64,000 nt of DNA, from assembly GCA_021444005.1 (NCBI GenBank), contig JABUSB010000001.1, forward strand, positions 295,957-359,956, in the 5' to 3' direction. Of this stretch, positions 36,584-47,236 are shown piece by piece; position 1 is the stretch's first letter; each line of letters opens with the position of its first letter. The translations under genes and the position numbers were made by a program. Source of the stretch: Malacoplasma sp. GTDB taxonomy: Bacteria; Bacillota_I; Bacilli_A; Mycoplasmatales; Mycoplasmoidaceae. The notes beneath the pieces were generated by a model. That model did not search any database and was not told the origin of the DNA. It saw only the letters and a program-made list of their open reading frames with translations.

Positions 36584-38794
36584 ATGATTAATGATCAAAA
36601 ACAATTATCTAGATTAGAAGAACTTGAACAAAATGAAGAATTTCAATCACTTTCAGAGGATAAGAAAATTATCTTAATTGCTGGTGAAAAAATTCTTGAG
36701 ATGAACGAATATTTAAAGAGCTTTTTTGGAAAATTAGAACTGTTTGCATCTGATAGCTTTAATGCCCAGAGTTTCAAAAACCAAATAATGGATGACATTC
36801 TTTCTAATCTTAAACTTCAAATTAATGAACAAAAAAGTCTTTCAAAACAAGAAGTATTAGATTTAATTAATTCCCGTTATTTTGAAGAGATTTCCACATT
36901 AGAAAATAAGTTTCAATTCACTGCACAACAAACTATTAATTCAGTTACTGAATCTTTTAGCGAAGCATTACAAAGAGTTGAGTCATTAAATTTATTCCAA
37001 GTCCAAGCTCGTGAGGAAATTAGAAGAAGTCAAGACAAGATTTACATTTTAGAAGAAGAGTTATTAAAGCAAAAAGAACAAAACGAATCATTAAGAAATT
37101 TGATTGATGAAAAACTAGCATCGATTGATGACTTAGTTAAATACCAAGAATCTAATGGTGCTACTGGATTTAACTTAATTGATTCAAACTTTGAATCATT
37201 CACTGAATTAGAAAATTATATTTCCACCCAAGCAAGAGAGGTTGCAGAAGAAAAAATCGAGGAATACTTATTAAACCAAGATACCTTTTTTGGAGATGGT
37301 AACCTTGATGAAAATGAAATGGAGGAGATGTTAAATAACTGAAGAGCTTCTAAAGAAAATTTTGACAAAATTTACCAATCACAAATCGAAAACGGTAATC
37401 GCTTAATTGAACTTGAAAAACTAATTGATTTGCAATCACAACAAATTGAATTATTATCCCAAGAGCGAAAAGATTTAATTTATGCCATTGTAAATTTAAT
37501 TAAGAATAAAAAGTTCAATGCTCAGGAAATGGCTAATTATTTAAATGATCAAGTTGGTAAAATCAATTCTGTAGAAGATGAAAAAAGGATTATCAATACT
37601 TTAGAAAAATCAGATTTAGACTTTTTAATTAACAATCAAGCTAATCAAATTATTAAAGATAAATTTGATGAATACACCCCATATGAATTTGTGAGTGACC
37701 CCAATGAGCATAATATGTTTAATGAAGAGTCTTTATCACTTCAAGATGAAATTGATAAACTTGATAAAATCTCTGCAGATAACAAAGATAGTGAAACAAG
37801 ACTAAGAGAAATTAATAAGCAAATTTATTCACTTCAAGATGAGTTGGAAAGACAAAAACTTGAAAATGAAAAATTGCAAGATGAATTGTTTAATGAAATT
37901 AAAAAAAATGCTTTTTATACTTCAAATAATGGTAATATTAACCAAGACTGTGAATTTTGAGAATATTTAAATGGAGATGACATGAAATACAATTACTATA
38001 ATGGTAATAAACCAATTCCAGGCACTAAGATAACTAGAATTAACAACTATCGCACTAACAATGACACAAATGATTTAGTTGACCAAACCCAAACTATTAA
38101 TTATGTTGCACCACAAGAAGTTGAAAACAATTGGGAAGTTGAAAACCAAAAAATCATTGATTTAGAAAACACTGTACAAAGACAAGAAGCTGAAATTAAC
38201 CGTTTAAAAAATTTAGAACAAGACCAAATGTTACGTAAGCAAAATGCAACTAACAATCAAAAAGATTTTATGCATTCCCTTGAAAAAACTTTGCAACAAT
38301 TAAATGAGTTATCAAAGGTTCAAGCACAAACAGTTTATGATTTAAAAGAACAATCTCGTAAGCTGGATGAAATTGAAAGAAAAGTTAAATCTAATAAAGT
38401 TAATGAAAATTTAGATGAAATTATGCATCAAAAATATGCACAACGTGACAACTCATATTATGAAAGTTTAAAGAAAATTGAAGATGAACGTCGTAAGATT
38501 GATGAAACTCTAGAAGTTGAACGTTTAAGATTATTAACAGAAATTAGCTTAGGTACTAAGAAATTAAACGAATTACAACAACAAGCTGTACAAGAACAAC
38601 CTAAAGCTGCACCTGTTGTTGAACAAAAAGTTGAACAACCTGCACGTAAAGGATTCTTTGGCAGATTTGGTGGAAGCTCAAGCGGAAGTACATCAGTTAC
38701 TGGGGAACAAATGAAGAAAAGACGTCAACAAATCTTTTATGAAGTTAGAGTTCACTCTAATCCAAAATTAACAAGAGCTGATATCGAAAAATAA
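36584..38794 (+). CDS. Coiled-coil operon protein 6, 736 aa
   Basis: The last gene of the operon, with an AAGGA-type ribosome binding site before ATG 36584. Residues 1-460 are helical and include one operon motif copy (RLIELEKLIDLQSQQIELL near 273). TGA at 37341 and 37959 must be Trp for the frame to continue. From about residue 467 (MKYNYYNGNKPIPGTKITRI) the character changes: a short Asn/Tyr-rich segment, then coiled coil, then a Gln/Pro/Val linker, a Gly-Phe-rich patch (RKGFFGRFGGSSSG) and a basic tail. A GGAG precedes the internal ATG at 37982, so an internal start is possible. A terminator follows. Confidence 0.83.
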
Positions 38795-38827
38795 TTAATC
38801 ACAAAAAAGCATTAAACTATTCTCAAT

Positions 38828-38863
38828 AAAAAAATACTTCAATTTAATTTGAAGTATTTTTAT
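38828..38863. terminator. Terminator at the end of the coiled-coil operon
   Basis: AAAATACTTCAA and TTGAAGTATTTTT form a stem with A-runs and T-runs on both flanks. It also serves grpE on the minus strand. Confidence 0.8.
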
Positions 38864-38895
38864 TTCTCCCTTTAATTTACAATAAATTAATTTTT

Positions 38896-39684
38896 TTATT
38901 GGGATACGATGACAGTAGTTGGTACGATCACAATATCAAAAAGTTTGTAACCTTTACGAAGTACTTTTATTACTTTGTTAGTAGCAAAGCCTTCTTTTTT
39001 TTCAGTTTCGAATGCTTGCATAAATGCAGCATCAAATTCATCACCCACATTAACATTAATTTCATTGATGTTGTTTTGGTTTAAAAAGTTTTTAAACATT
39101 GATAAAAACATTTGAAACCCTTTTAAATAATTTGCAATTGCTTCATTATTGGTTTTTGAATTCACTGCTAACTCAAAGTTATTAATGATATCAATTAAAT
39201 CAATTGCTGCTTCTTTTAAAGCATATTTTTTATAATGCTTTAATTCTTGGTCATATTTTGCTTGGTATTCACTAAGTTTTAAATTAATTTGGTTTTGTGC
39301 TTCTTGACTCTTTTTTAAGATGTCATTTTTGTAATTTAAGTTCGTTAAATTGATTTGGTTTTCAAGCGTTTTAATACGATCTACTAATTCATTGTTTTTG
39401 TTCATTAAATCTTTGATTTTATGATTCAAGATTTTGTTTTCTTTTTTTAAATTAAATTCAATATGATTTTGGTCTTTTGCACTATCTTTTTCTAAATCAA
39501 TTTGTTGTTCATCTAATTCTTGATTTTCAAGATTATCATCTATATTTAATTCATTTTCTTGATTTAAATCTTCTTGTGCTTTTTGGTTTTGGTCTTGTTT
39601 TATTTTTGAATTTAAATTAGCTTTGTTTTCTGAATTGTTATTGTTTTCACTATTTTTGTTTTTGTCCTTATTGAATTTCATCAT
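38896..39684 (-). CDS. grpE: GrpE nucleotide-exchange factor with long N-terminal extension
   Basis: 262 aa, longer than the usual 180-220. Residues 1-85 are a low-complexity Asn/Lys/Glu/Asp tail. A long helix follows (about 85-150), and then the GrpE head: ALKEAAIDLIDIINNFELAV, GFQMFLSMFKNFLNQ, the stretch VNVGDEFDAAFMQAFE and the beta domain ending KVLRKGYKLFDIVIVPTTVIV. It releases ADP from DnaK. The start ATG overlaps the dnaJ stop (TAATG), with a second in-frame ATG directly after. It is co-transcribed with dnaJ from the CIRCE-controlled promoter. Confidence 0.92.
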   Translation of the reverse strand: MMKFNKDKNKNSENNNNSENKANLNSKIKQDQNQKAQEDLNQENELNIDDNLENQELDEQQIDLEKDSAKDQNHIEFNLKKENKILNHKIKDLMNKNNELVDRIKTLENQINLTNLNYKNDILKKSQEAQNQINLKLSEYQAKYDQELKHYKKYALKEAAIDLIDIINNFELAVNSKTNNEAIANYLKGFQMFLSMFKNFLNQNNINEINVNVGDEFDAAFMQAFETEKKEGFATNKVIKVLRKGYKLFDIVIVPTTVIVSQ

Positions 39685-40856
39685 TATTTAATCTCCTTTC
39701 TAGCCTCTTTTAAATAACTTTCAATTTCGCTATTAGTCTCTTGTGCAAATTTAGATAGAGTTTTAAGATCACTTGCAGAATAGTATTTTGGACTAGTGTA
39801 TTCAACAACCGCAAATAAATCACCACTGCTACTAAATCTTTTTGTAGTTTTAATTCCGTGAGATGGTACTGTAATGATTTCCCCGTTTTTCGTACCTGGT
39901 TTTAGTTTAACCTTTTTAATTCCATAAGGGGTTGGGATACTTACTTCTCCTCCCACTATTGCTAAGATTGGGTCAACTTTAACAACTACATAAATATCAT
40001 TGCCCTTACGGGTGAAAATCTTACTTGGTAATACTTTAATATTAATGAATAAATCACCAGTACGGTTACCAATTGTTGACCCTTTCTTACTAACTTTTAA
40101 GTGTTCTTGATTTGTAACTCCAGATGGGATTTCAACTTCAATCTCTTCTTTGATTTCATCAACTTTTTTACCCTTACATTTACTACACTTTTTAAGGATT
40201 TCTTTGCCATCCCCATTACATTGGCTACAGATGTTTTGGGATTGAATAATTCCCATTATTGTTCTTTTCTGAGTAACTTCTACCCCACGACCATTACACT
40301 TGCTACAAACATTAATTGAATTTGCAACTGAGTTATCAGCACCTGTACCTTTACAAGCATTACAATCTTTTTCTAATTTATAATTAATTACTTTTTTAGC
40401 ACCTATAATTGACTCTACAAAAGTTAAAGTAATTGAAACGACAATGTTAACGTCTTTTTGAGAATAATTATTTGCATTTCTACTACCACCAAAAAAACTA
40501 GAGAAGATATCTTCAAATCCTTCGCCACCAAAAGATTGCTCAAAATGAACATTTCCGCTACGTCCACCCCCCCCTCCAAAGAATTGGTTAAAGATGTCAA
40601 AAGGATCAAATCCTCCACCTGCAAATTGTCCATCAACCCCAGCAGCTCCAAATTGATCATAATTAGCTCTTTTTTGTGGGTCTGATAAAACTTCATATGC
40701 TTGATTTACTTCTTTAAATTTTTCTTCAGCATCTTTTTCTTTATTTCGGTCAGGGTGATATTGCATTGCTTTTTTACGGAATGCCGATTTAATTTGGTCC
40801 TCAGTTGCATTTTTTGACACACCCAAAATTTCGTAATAATCTTTTTCTTTAGCCAT
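39684..40856 (-). CDS. dnaJ: DnaJ chaperone
   Basis: 390 aa with the full type I layout: a J domain (1-70, HPD at 34-36), a Gly/Phe region (about 75-120, including a run of Gly), four CxxCxGxG zinc motifs (about 160-225: [32 protein letters not shown], the last one imperfect) and C-terminal substrate-binding domains. It hands unfolded proteins to DnaK. It is translationally coupled to grpE by a one-base overlap. A CIRCE operator lies upstream, so HrcA repression and heat induction are expected. No dnaK or hrcA is in this window. Confidence 0.96.
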   Translation of the reverse strand: MAKEKDYYEILGVSKNATEDQIKSAFRKKAMQYHPDRNKEKDAEEKFKEVNQAYEVLSDPQKRANYDQFGAAGVDGQFAGGGFDPFDIFNQFFGGGGGRSGNVHFEQSFGGEGFEDIFSSFFGGSRNANNYSQKDVNIVVSITLTFVESIIGAKKVINYKLEKDCNACKGTGADNSVANSINVCSKCNGRGVEVTQKRTIMGIIQSQNICSQCNGDGKEILKKCSKCKGKKVDEIKEEIEVEIPSGVTNQEHLKVSKKGSTIGNRTGDLFINIKVLPSKIFTRKGNDIYVVVKVDPILAIVGGEVSIPTPYGIKKVKLKPGTKNGEIITVPSHGIKTTKRFSSSGDLFAVVEYTSPKYYSASDLKTLSKFAQETNSEIESYLKEARKEIK

Positions 40857-40884
40857 TTTTGTTATTCCAAATAATATGTAAATC

Positions 40885-40911
40885 TTATCACACTAAATAT
40901 TAAAGTGCTAA
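40885..40911 (-). promoter_or_regulatory. CIRCE operator (HrcA site) upstream of dnaJ
   Basis: Read on the minus strand it is TTAGCACTT, nine bases, GTGTGATAA. This matches the CIRCE half-sites TTAGCACTC/GAGTGCTAA at 8 of 9 and 7 of 9 positions with the exact nine-base spacing. A TATAAT-like box lies immediately upstream (40913-40925), so bound HrcA would overlap the transcription start. Confidence 0.85.
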
Positions 40912-40932
40912 TATATTATAACTTCAATTGAA

Positions 40933-42969
40933 TTAATTTTTGGAAATGATATTTCTAACAAATAATTCAATTGCAATCATACTTCTCACATCATTTTCAC
41001 AATAGATTTGCATTTGTTTTGCTAGTTTTTTTCATTCACTATCATTAACTAAATTTAAAAATCTTTCTGTGGTTTTGTTTTGGCAGACTAAACCATTACC
41101 AATCTCTAAGCCATTATAATCCAAGCACTTTGTTAATGCATAGATTTGACTATCATATTTATTAATCAAAGGTAATACCTTTTTAATTGAATAAAAGCCA
41201 AATAATTCTTTGAAAAAAATTAGATAAGGATTTCTTTTAGGATTGGCATTAATTTTAAAAAAATCAGCTAAATCAAAGATGTTGTTATTAATTTGGTTAA
41301 TTTTGAATCAGTATAAATCTTCATTGATAAAATCAGCCATCTCTTTAAGTCTGGTACATTCAAAGCTTTTATTGTACACAATATAAGAAACTTCATTTTC
41401 TTTATCAAGCGTGTAAACTTCGTTTTGCTTAACCGGAGTGTTTCCTGCATATAGTGAATCAATTACTTTTTTAAACCACTGGATATCAATTTTTTTAGGA
41501 TCTCTAATTAGGTTATTGCACTTCAAGTCTTCAACTTTTTGCTTTTGGTTTCAAGTAATAATTGAGCATTGGGTTACAATTTGCATAAAGGGAAGCGAGT
41601 TATCAATTACCCGAATTGGGGAATTGATTGTTTCAAAGTCAAAATAAACTTTAGTACTTTTAAGCTTTTGTAAAAATTCATTACACAAACTTTTATTAAC
41701 TACTATTTTTTTCTTTTTTTTAAACAAGTTTAAATAAAAGTCAGGGTTAGCTTTTGGTTTTTTAAGAAAGTCTTCAATTTTAGCTTTCTTAGAAGTTTTT
41801 TTAATATCTTCTGCTGATTGGGATGCAACATTACCTGAGAAGTTAAAAAGTTTATATCCCATCAGAGCATAGATCTTTTTTTCTTTTTGAAAGTAATCAC
41901 AATTTTTAATAATGCTTTTGTCTTTTTCAGAGGGTTGGAATTTAACAAAACTTTTATCATTTAATTTATCTTTGAAGGCTTGCAGTTTTTTCATAACTTC
42001 AAAAAACTCATTATTAATATTGGATACTGCTTCATAGCATTTTTCATATTTTTGTCTTGTTTGAAAATTTTGTGCGCCACAATTAATGCTTAAATCATCA
42101 TAGTTTTGATAGATTAAATCTTTAATCTTTAAAGGAGTAATTTCATTGTTGTATGGAATTCCTTTTTTAATGTTGTTTTTAATTGTAGCTAATTCTGTTT
42201 TTTGAATATTTAATTTTTTTAATTGGGTTGTGATTGAAACTGTTTTTGATAAATTAATAAAAGGAGTTGTTTGCAGTGTAACATCGTTTTTATTTAAATA
42301 GTTGTATTCAATTAAGCAAAGTTCATAAAAGAATTTGGGATTTAATGCTTTTAGATAATCTTGGTTTTCAATTACTTGTTTTTGAAATAATAAATCTAAG
42401 TAGTGGACAAACTTTGCAGATGTTGTCCCTTTAGTTTCAATAATATAAATTTTGTTTTTATTTTTAACTAAAGTATCAGATTTTGTAATGAGGTTTTTGT
42501 AAATAAAAACCGGCTGGAAAATAATCAAATTATCATATTGCAAAATTAATTCTTTGGTTTTTAAAGCTTGTTGTTCATTTGTTAAAAATTTTTTTTGATT
42601 ATTTTCTAAATCAAATATGTTTTTAATTTCTTTATATTTATTTTTGATAAACTCACGTGATTTTTTATCAATGATATTTCCAATTGTTAAATATATTTCT
42701 TTGTCACTTTCAACTTCTAATTCACCCATCTCTTTTAGATATTTGTATTTTTCATACCAATCAATTTCATTATCTTCGTTTTCATTTTCTTCATCTTCGT
42801 TTTCTTCTTCCAAATCAAACACAATATCTTTTTTGTTTTTGCTAGCATAATACTTAATTCAAAATTCAAGTTTTTCTTCAATTTCGTTAATACTAAAAAA
42901 CCATAACCCTTCAGGTTTAGTGTAGAAATCAATAAAGTTATATTTATTTAAATATTTACTTAGCTTCAT
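40933..42969 (-). CDS. DUF2779-family protein, probable nuclease
   Basis: 678 aa. The N-terminal half carries an IYIIETKGTTS element inside a PD-(D/E)XK-like region (about 140-175). The C-terminal half has KVYFDFETINSPIRV with a later YCENDVRSMIAIELF, the DEDD pattern of 3'-5' exonuclease (RNase H-like) folds. From memory this combination is the DUF2779 family, widespread in mollicutes and of unproven function. A very acidic run (Glu/Asp/Asn) spans about residues 50-68. The start ATG 42969 gives MKLSKYLNKYNFIDFY. TGA codons encode Trp at several places. It is a single gene, divergent from the opp leader. Confidence 0.75.
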
Positions 42970-43101
42970 AACTTATTATTACTTTCTTTAATTTGCTAAT
43001 TAAGTTGTATTTTTATTTTTTTAGTATATTATTTACTATTTTTTAAAATTTATTAACTTATCTTTTCATAAATATGATAAAAATAATACAAGGTAGATTT
43101 T
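42970..43101. other. Intergenic region between the DUF2779 gene and the opp leader
   Basis: AT-rich spacer with divergent transcription on either side. I see no stable hairpin, RNA gene or repeat in it. It is the first part of a 498-base gap that also holds the two leader features listed next. Confidence 0.6.
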
Positions 43102-43257
43102 ATGAATAGAAAAAATTGTAGACTATTTAAAAATAATCACATTATGCGAACCGTTTGATCGCAAATTTTTTCTATTCAAGATAAAAGAGAAAAGGAACAA
43201 CGTCCCTTAGAGAATTTTACAAATAATTATCTTTTTACTTTAAATGGTAAAAACTAG
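43102..43257 (+). CDS. Small ORF of 51 aa in the opp leader
   Basis: The ATG is preceded by AAGGTAG at good distance, and the frame contains one TGA Trp (MRTVWSQ) before TAG. The peptide is basic and polar (start MNRKNCRLFKNNHIM, end FTLNGKN), with no membrane segment. It could be a genuine small protein or a leader peptide for the switch just downstream. No homologue comes to mind, and chance cannot be excluded at this length. Confidence 0.4.
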
Positions 43258-43271
43258 TTAAAAAAGAGGAA

Positions 43272-43376
43272 TGCTTCATACAGATATCTATTAATATAAA
43301 AAGTTAGTAAGGCTTAACTTGAGTTTTAATTTTATTTTATGCTAAGAGAGTGTGAAGCAACACGCTCTCTTTTTCT
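43272..43376 (+). promoter_or_regulatory. Possible terminator/antiterminator leader upstream of oppB
   Basis: TGCTTCATAC at 43272-43281 can pair over all ten positions (one G-U) with GTGTGAAGCA at 43350-43359. That pairing would break the downstream terminator stem AGAGAGTGTG/CACGCTCTCT (43345-43354 with 43361-43370), which is followed by TTTTCT. The arrangement fits transcription attenuation ahead of the opp operon. The alternative is a plain terminator for the small ORF, with opp having its own promoter in 43380-43467. Confidence 0.45.
43345..43376 (+). terminator. Strong intrinsic terminator ahead of oppB
   Basis: A 10-bp GC-containing stem AGAGAGTGTG/CACGCTCTCT with a six-base loop AAGCAA, followed by TTTTCTTT. 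Unusually stable for this genome. Confidence 0.8.
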
Positions 43377-43467
43377 TTATTTGTATAAAAATCTACCGAT
43401 TATGATGTTTGTTTATTAAAATCAAATATTTTTTTATAAAGATAAAAGAAAGGAAATCACATTACAT

Positions 43468-44736
43468 ATGACTAGATATGTAGTTATAAGATTGCTATTT
43501 GCAATTTTTGCGCTTTGGGTCTTAATGAGCATTGTGTTCTTTTTGATGACAGCATTACCTAATGCCCCAATCACAAAAGCGCAAGGTGAAGATGACCAAA
43601 GTTATCTGCAAAAACTAGCATCTATTGGATGGTTTAACCCGCCAATTGTAAGATACTTCGATTATTGAGGTACTTTCTTTGGCGGAACATTTGGGGTTGT
43701 ATATAATAATGAAGGTACGCCTTTAACTACTTACTTCTTCCAAAACATTCCAAACACGATCTATATTGCCGCATTAGCTTATATATTGGCAATCTTTCTA
43801 GGCTTTTTGTTTGGGTTAATATCTGGTGTCTATCGTGGTAAGTGGCAAGATACATTCATTAATGTAATATCAGTTATTCTAATTAGTGTACCAAGCTTTA
43901 TTATTGGTATCTTATTACTAAGATTAGCTGGTGTCATTGGATTGCCACAGAACTTCGTTAACTTTGATGATCCAAACTTCACCTCACTAACATTTGTTGG
44001 CTCTTCAATAATGCCAATTCTATGTTTAACTTTTGGTTTAGCTTCAACACTAACGTATTATGTGCGGAATGAACTTGTTGAAGTTTTAAGTCAGGATTAT
44101 ATTAAAACAGCCCTTTCTAAAGGTCTGTCTAAATGAAAAGTAATTTTCAAACATGCAGTTCGTAATTCATTAATTCCTGCACTATCAGTTTTAGGACCAA
44201 GTTTCTTATCTGTATTTACAGGATCAATTATTATTGAACAAATCTTTGGGGTTAACGGAATTGCGAATATTATGTTTAATAGTATTTTGCAAAATAACTT
44301 TAACCTTGTAATGTTTCAAGTTTTCTTCATTTCAGGACTATACTTCTTAATTAATCTATTCTTAGATATTTCATTTACCTTTATTGATCCTCGTATTAAA
44401 TTAGCTAATGCTTCTCAAGCATCAGTGTACCGAATCATTAAAGCTAAATTAGATCGTGCAACTTGAAGAAAACACTGAAATGATGCAAGACACAATGGAG
44501 CTAATAACTACTTCTTGCTTAATAATACTGAAAGCTTATTTCACACATTATCTGAAATTAAAGCAATCAATTATAGCAAAAAGACAGTGACATTAACTCA
44601 AGATATTTTTGCTTTATACAAAATTAATGCAGAAGTAAAATACTTCGTAATCGGTAAAGATGTATACAAAATAAAATTATCTAATTTAAATTCAAACACT
44701 CAAAGTATGAGTGGTGTTGGGAAAGGAGGAGTGTAG
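43468..44736 (+). CDS. oppB: Oligopeptide ABC transporter permease OppB
   Basis: 422 aa. One of two membrane subunits that form the peptide channel. The N-terminal membrane segment YVVIRLLFAIFALWVLMSIV is followed by a large extracellular loop and five more segments. The cytoplasmic EAA-type loop is seen as NELVEVLSQDYIKTALSKGL (near 205-225). The C-terminal about 80 residues after the last membrane segment are extra compared with usual OppB (about 320 aa) and are hydrophilic. A ribosome binding site AAGGAAA precedes the ATG. It is the first of oppB-oppC-oppD-oppF; no oppA lies in the window. Confidence 0.93.
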
Positions 44737-44739
44737 CCA

Positions 44740-45939
44740 ATGGAAGCCAATAATCGTCAATTAATTCGAATGCCTAAAATTAATTTTGAAGTTAACGAAA
44801 ATGATTTTGCACCTGTTGATATTTCAAAATTAAACCGGCAAGACCAAGTTGTTGGAAAACCAAGTAAATATATTGTTGATATATTGAAACGTTTTATTAG
44901 CAACCGGTGGGCAGTTGTTTTTCTAGTAATTTTCTTACTAGTAATTCTATTAGCCATTTTAACACCTCCAATCTCTTATTCTTTAAATGGCTTTTCACCA
45001 ATTAAAGCCATTACAGACCAAGTTGACACTTCAGTTGTCATTAACTTACCAGCAAGAACGTTGGGTACCAATCCTTCAGTAACCATTTATAATGCTACCC
45101 CTTCAATGATTCAAACCTATGAGACCTATGGATTAATAACTGGGACCTCTAATATTACTCCTGTTGTGGCTGGGGTTGCTTACAAGATTACCTACTTCCC
45201 TTATGAATATACATTACAAGATGGGACACAACCACTTATTAATGTCTATCCAATATTAGGGACTGATGGTAATGGAATTGATATTTGAACAAGACTATGA
45301 GCAGCTACAGAAACTTCACTTGGATTAGCGTTTTGAGTTTCAATCTTATCAATTCTAATCGGGGTAGTATATGGTGCAGTTGCAGGTACATTTGCTGGTA
45401 AATGACCTGACACTATTATGATGCGTTTTGTTGAAATTGTAGGTGGTGTACCAACTATTATTTGATTATTAGTATTAGGTGCTGTATTGACTGCAAGTCC
45501 AGAAGGTACTTCATCACTTTCAAATTCAGTTGTTGGTTTCTCACTAGTGTTTGTCTTGTGATTCTCACCTGCAATCACTACAAGAACTTATATTATGCGT
45601 AACAAAGATGTGGAATATGTCCAAGCAACAAGAACACTTGGAGGAAGTCAATCGCGAATTATTTTCTTACATATGATTCCAGTAATTGCGGGAAGAATTT
45701 CAGTTATCTTTGTTAACTTAATTCCAACAGTAATCTTCTTTGAATCTTCATTAGTCTTTTTAGGTTTAAAACCTACTAGTGAATTAGGACTAGGATTACT
45801 ATTATATGATGCATATACAGTTTCAAACGTTGCCCAATTAGTTTCTCCAATTGTCGTTTTTGCTGCATTTACAATTTCAGCTCAAATTATTGCGAATGCA
45901 TTAAATGACGCAATCGACCCAAGAGTAGTAGGTAGATAA
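44740..45939 (+). CDS. oppC: Oligopeptide ABC transporter permease OppC
   Basis: 399 aa. The partner permease of OppB. A cytoplasmic N-terminus of about 60 residues precedes the first membrane segment (VVFLVIFLLVILLAIL), then an extracellular stretch, then five membrane segments. The EAA loop is NKDVEYVQATRTLGGSQ (near 287-303), followed by HMIPVIAGRI. The C-terminus NALNDAIDPRV is the family ending. TGA encodes many of the Trp residues in the membrane domain. It starts three bases after the oppB stop behind a GGAGG ribosome binding site. Confidence 0.95.
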
Positions 45940-45941
45940 TT

Positions 45942-47207
45942 ATGGCTTTAAAACAAAAACACTTTGTAACTGACCCTGCTAAAAGATTAACAGGGAATCA
46001 AGTTATTAAAATTAGAGACCTAAAGGTTAGTTTTAAGGTAAAAGATGGATTACTACAAGCTGTTAGAGGAGTTGATCTAACAGTGTATAAAGGGCAAATT
46101 ATTGGAATTGTTGGTGAATCTGGTAGTGGAAAATCAGTTTGTGTAAAATCAATTATCGGATTCAATGATGGGTCAATTGTATCGGCCAAAGACTTAAACC
46201 TTTCAAACATTGATATCATCAAAGTTAATAAAGGGACTTGAGCTTACATTCGGGGAACGTATGTTTCATATATTCCTCAAGACCCATTGATGTCATTAAA
46301 TCCAACAAAAACTATTGGTAAACAAGTAATTGAAGCGATTTATGTTTCTGAAAAGAACCGTTATCGTCAACAAAAAGCTTTAATTAACCAACAACTAAAA
46401 ACGGGACGTGACTTAGAAAATAAACCTTTAAGCCAAGAAGCAATTAGTTTTTTAAATAGTGAGTTGGTAAGAATTAAAAAAGATTACTTATTCAATACAC
46501 GACCTGCAGAAGCGAAGAAAAAAGTGATTGAAATTCTAAAGTTTATTGGAATTGAAGACGCACAAAACCGTTTAAAATCATACCCTCACGAATTTTCAGG
46601 GGGAATGCGTCAAAGAATTGTAATTGCAATCGCGGTTGCATCACGACCTGATGTGATTATTGCTGACGAACCAACTACTGCACTTGATGTTACTGTGCAA
46701 GCAAAGGTTTTAAGCTTAATTAAAGAACTTCGTGAAAAATACCAAATTACGGTTATCTTTATTTCCCACAATATTGCCTTAGTTGCTAACTTCTGTGACT
46801 ATATCTATGTAATGTATGGGGGAAAAATTGTAGAGCAAGGTTTAACTGAAGAAATTTTTGTTAACCCACTTCACCCATATACTTGAGCACTATTATCCTC
46901 AATTCCCGACAGTGATGTGGAAAACCAAAAACTAGAACCAATTGCTGGTACTCCTCCAAACCTTGTAACCCCACCTAAAGGGGATGCATTTGCTGCTAGA
47001 AACAAGTATGCGGTTGCCATTGATTTTGAAAAACAACCGCCACTTTTTGAAGTTACTGAAACCCACCGTGCTGCAACTTGATTACTCCACCCTAAAGCTC
47101 CAAAAATGGAGATTCCAAAAGAAGTACGTGAAAAGATTAAACACTTCAAAAAATCTTTTGAAATTTATGTTAAACAAAAAAAAGCAATCGAAATGAAAAA
47201 AGTATAA
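45942..47207 (+). CDS. oppD: Oligopeptide ABC transporter ATPase OppD
   Basis: 421 aa. Walker A GESGSGKS (about 56-63), Q-loop IPQDPLMSLNP, signature FSGGMRQRI (near 217), Walker B VIIADEPTTALDVT and the H-loop IFISHN are all present, so it should hydrolyse ATP. A helical insertion of roughly 60 residues (about 130-190) lies after the Q-loop. The C-terminal region typical of peptide transporters is present but lacks the usual Cys cluster. It begins two bases after the oppC stop. Confidence 0.95.
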
Positions 47208-47236
47208 ATTGAATTTAGTAAATAAATGAGACCAAT

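Noticed and set aside
15042..38794. Direct assignment of the operon to HMW1/HMW2/HMW3 attachment-organelle proteins
   Set aside because: Only general coiled-coil and acidic composition is shared. I saw no EAGR box or other diagnostic motif.
39684..40856. TopJ-type DnaJ variant of the terminal organelle
   Set aside because: It has the ordinary DnaJ length and domain order, with no acidic or aromatic-glycine insertion.
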